NCBI RefSeq assembly: GCF_021869535.1
Contig: NW_026262679.1
Span: 87,541,143-87,605,142, forward strand
DNA length: 64,000 nt
Reading direction: 5' to 3'
Source of the DNA: Mytilus californianus
Taxonomy: Eukaryota; Mollusca; Bivalvia; Mytilida; Mytilidae
Under the pieces are notes generated by a model. The model was not told the origin of the DNA. It was given only the letters and a program-made list of their open reading frames with translations, and did no database searches. A program made the translations under genes and the position numbers. Numbering within the stretch: the stretch's first letter is position 1; each line of letters opens with the position of its first letter. Of the stretch, positions 61,841 through 64,000 are shown piece by piece.

Positions 61841-62388
61841 ACGTTGAATTTGTTAAAGATAGACTTTCAAGATGATAATTTTTATCTAGTCAGTTTTGCC
61901 CAAATTGCTTTAATTTTTTAAATATAAACCTTTTGACCAGGTGAGGTAATTATATAACTAGACAAATACATGACCTAATAAAAACACCACAAAATGACTA
62001 CAGTTAACTAATACTTCTCAGAAAACTCATGTATGTGAAGTTAGCATCCGGTTCGTTATTCGTTATTCGATATTGAAATTTTCTTAGTTGAATATAATAA
62101 AAATTTAAACATTCGATAACATTAAAAGCATCTATACTATTAAACGAGAAGACCTCATTTTGTGTGTCGCTTCTCTTCCTTCCACAATAAATTAATCATC
62201 ATGCCTCTGTGTCCTATAGGTACCATGCATAGTCGCATTTGTCATCCTCGCTTATGATTATTCAGTTTGGGTTATTTTGGGAGGAAAACGAAAATAAAGG
62301 CGTCCGGATATTGTTTCCGTCATCGGATGGACTTTTAAGTCATAGACTTCCGTTTAGGGCTGTTTTAAAATTACACATAATTTTCATA

Positions 62389-62980
62389 AGTACTTGGGGA
62401 CAGGACAATTATTTTCACGTTTTTCTGTATACTATGATCATACATATACTATAAATAAAGTGTATTTGCTATTTACTATCAATTCCAAGTTTACTATCCA
62501 CGGCGGTCACTGATATATTAGGGGCCTCGGTGGCCGAGTGGTCTAAGTAGTTACTACTGTAATCACTAGCCAGTCAACACTGAGGTTGTGAGTTCGAACC
62601 CCGCTCGTGCGGGTGCACTCGACTCCAATCTGAATTGACTAGGATTGTCAGTTTTCCTATCGAAGGTCGGTGGTTTTCTCCGGGCACTCCGGTTTCCTCT
62701 ACCAATAAAAACTGGAAATACTAGTAGCCCAAAAGCGGTGCTTAAAAGTGGCGTTATAACACCAAAAATCAAATCAAATCACTGATATATTATATAGAGA
62801 GTCTCTGTATAATATATCAGTGACCGCCGTGGATAGTAAACTTGGAATTGATAGTAAATAGCAAATACACTTTATTTAAAGTATATGTATGTTCATAGTA
62901 TACAGAAAAACAGAAAACAAAAAATAACGGACTTTGGAAAAAAGGGGGAGGGCTCAAAAAATTGTCCTGTCCCCAAGTAC
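62389..62980. repeat. Long inverted repeat inside the Helitron
   Basis: The left arm (62,389-62,520) and right arm (about 62,780-62,980) mirror each other. Landmarks are GTACTTGGGGACAGGACAAT, TCTGTATACTATGATCATAC, TTTACTATCAATTCCAAGTT and TCCACGGCGGTCACTGATAT, each found in reverse complement on the right. The apex (TATAGAGAGTCTCTGTATAA) is itself a hairpin. Before the SINE entered, the arms would have folded almost perfectly. Confidence 0.85.
62521..62779 (+). mobile_element. tRNA-derived SINE with intact A and B boxes, inserted in the Helitron hairpin
   Basis: The head has an A box TGGCCGAGTGG (62,531-62,541) and a B box AGTTCGAACCC (62,591-62,601), Leu/Ser-tRNA-like. A conserved central domain follows (AGGATTGTCAGTTTTCCTAT, CGGGCACTCCGGTTTCCTCT, CCAATAAAAACTGG), then an AAATC-repeat tail. 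Exact 13 bp duplications CACTGATATATTA stand at 62,508-62,520 and 62,780-62,792. The boxes are the best preserved of the four copies here, so it is the youngest and could still recruit RNA polymerase III. Confidence 0.9.
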
Positions 62981-63394
62981 CAACGACTTTTGATACCTTT
63001 CCTGAAATTCTCCAGTCAAAAATCTTTTACAAAAATTCATCCTACAACAGTTTACATACTTGCAATTACGCTCTAATGCCCGCGATTTCGCGGGTGTGTT
63101 CTAGTGGTAGTAATAGTTAAAAGGAGTAAAAAGAGACGTAGAAAATCTTTTTGTGACCATTTCAAGTTATCCTAAATTCTCGTCCCCCTTATGTAAATCG
63201 AACTTTTCTGTTTATGAAATATAGATTTTTATCAATAAAATATAATCTAAGATGTACATTTAAAAGATGATATTTCAAGAAACGAAAACAAAGGTCCACT
63301 CCAGTAAGATTTCAAAATATGAAGAGAAACAACTATGGAAAGCCAAAAAAAATATTTTCGATTGACTAATTATTCAAAATGTATACAGGAAAGA

Positions 63395-64000
63395 GGGCCG
63401 AGGGCGTTGGCTAGATCTTCTTCATGTCTCAATCTTCATAATATTATGCATAAAGTTAGTTAATATATAGATAGAAATGGCATCAAAAGGAATTTGGGTA
63501 AACTTATCGTCTTCTATGTTTACGGAGGGCTCAAAGTGCCAGTTTGATATTCAAAATATATAGTAAAAACCTAGCGGAAACCGCTGAAAAAACAGTGAGT
63601 CCCCCCTGGTCTTTCAATGTCCATAAATTTTAAAATCTTGTAGACTACGTATATATACAGATCCTATCAAAAGGAAAATGATTTCCCATAAAAATGTCAT
63701 CTTCGATATGAACGGAGGGCTTAAAGTGTCAAATTTCAATTAAAAATCGTCATAAATTCAGGTAAAAGGGCCCAGTGCGTTGGCTAGATCTTCCTGATCT
63801 TTCAATCTTCATAACAATATTCATATAGTCGATATAGTTAGTTAATATATAGATACAAATTACATCAAAAGGAATTTGGGTAACCTTTTCGTGTTCCATG
63901 TTTACGGAGGGCTCAAAGTGACAGTTTGATATTTAGAATATATAGTGAAAACCTATATACCGAAGACCACTGAAATAACAGTGAGACCCCTCTGGTCTCT
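63395..64000. repeat. Tandem array, about 190 bp monomer in a 375 bp dimer, runs off the window
   Basis: GCGTTGGCTAGATCTTC occurs at about 63,403 and 63,778. ATCAAAAGGAATTTGGGTAA and TTTACGGAGGGCTCAAAGTG follow each time. A diverged half-unit in between (ATCAAAAGGAAAATGATTTC, ATGAACGGAGGGCTTAAAGT) shows a dimeric organisation. The last unit is cut by the window end. Confidence 0.8.

Larger units (their letters stand above)
50770..62027. repeat. Segmental duplication, copy B
   Basis: Collinear with 32,205-48,508. Its left edge is fused directly to the pseudo-exon at 50,765. In copy A the corresponding exon and the start of the shared block are 12.4 kb apart. B therefore lost, or A gained, about 12.4 kb here. 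It contains the broken TRIM-like gene and a 2.8 kb element of its own at 52.2-55.0 kb. Confidence 0.88.
62131..63104 (+). mobile_element. Non-autonomous Helitron with giant internal hairpin
   Basis: The 5' end begins TCTATACTATTAAACGAGAA directly after an A (62,130). The 3' end is CTAG (63,101-63,104) directly before a T (63,105). A perfect 7 bp-stem hairpin (CCCGCGA, TT, TCGCGGG at 63,079-63,094) lies 6 bases upstream of the CTAG. A 5' TC, a 3' CTRR, a subterminal hairpin and insertion between A and T without target duplication are the Helitron hallmarks. There is no Rep/helicase frame, so it depends on an autonomous partner. Confidence 0.85.

Noticed and set aside
62521..62605. tRNA gene with A and B boxes
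   Set aside because: The tRNA-like head continues into a SINE central domain and tail and is bounded by target duplications. The cloverleaf stems are not maintained.

Overview
This is a 64 kb piece of an AT-rich, intron-bearing animal genome, most probably a bivalve mollusc and, judging by the dispersed repeats, a marine mussel close to Mytilus. Two gene types can be supported. The first is a six-exon short-chain dehydrogenase of the retinol dehydrogenase 11-14 type, on the + strand at 13.5-19.8 kb. The second is a RING-less TRIM-like B-box/coiled-coil/beta-propeller protein encoded in one exon on the - strand at 35.4-37.0 kb. A second copy of the TRIM-like gene at 56.1-57.8 kb is broken by a one-base frameshift. 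A degenerate copy of the last dehydrogenase exon lies at 50.6 kb. A possible unidentified exon pair lies at 9.3-9.7 kb on the - strand. Everything else looks like repeats or featureless AT-rich spacer.

Layout. 0-13 kb holds a 3 kb terminal-inverted-repeat element with an internal three-monomer higher-order tandem array, two tandem hairpin elements, a full-length tRNA-derived SINE with target duplication, the 3' end of a retroelement, and an 800 bp near-perfect palindrome. 13.5-19.8 kb is the dehydrogenase gene; its introns carry a SINE fragment, two tandem arrays and an ancient dispersed repeat. 19.8-32.2 kb is spacer with a 1.8 kb decayed reverse-transcriptase element on the - strand (27.2-29.0 kb). 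32.2-48.5 kb and 50.4-62.0 kb are two copies of one segmental duplication. Both contain the TRIM-like gene and the same internally deleted reverse-transcriptase remnant. 62.1-63.1 kb is a complete non-autonomous Helitron with a giant internal hairpin into which a SINE has inserted. 63.4-64.0 kb is the start of another tandem array that runs off the window.

The most informative structure is the duplication. The second copy starts inside the last intron of the dehydrogenase and then jumps about 12.4 kb relative to the first. Comparing the copies gives empty-site evidence for several insertions: a 529 bp and a 66 bp 5'-truncated retroelement tail with 8 bp and 6 bp target duplications, a 1.1 kb inverted-repeat element, a 2.8 kb element at TTAA, and a 1.2 kb antisense retroelement. 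The dehydrogenase probably acts on retinoids or other lipid carbonyls at the ER membrane. The TRIM-like protein is a cytosolic scaffold of a family known to be expanded in molluscs. Nothing in the sequence suggests that the two genes work together.
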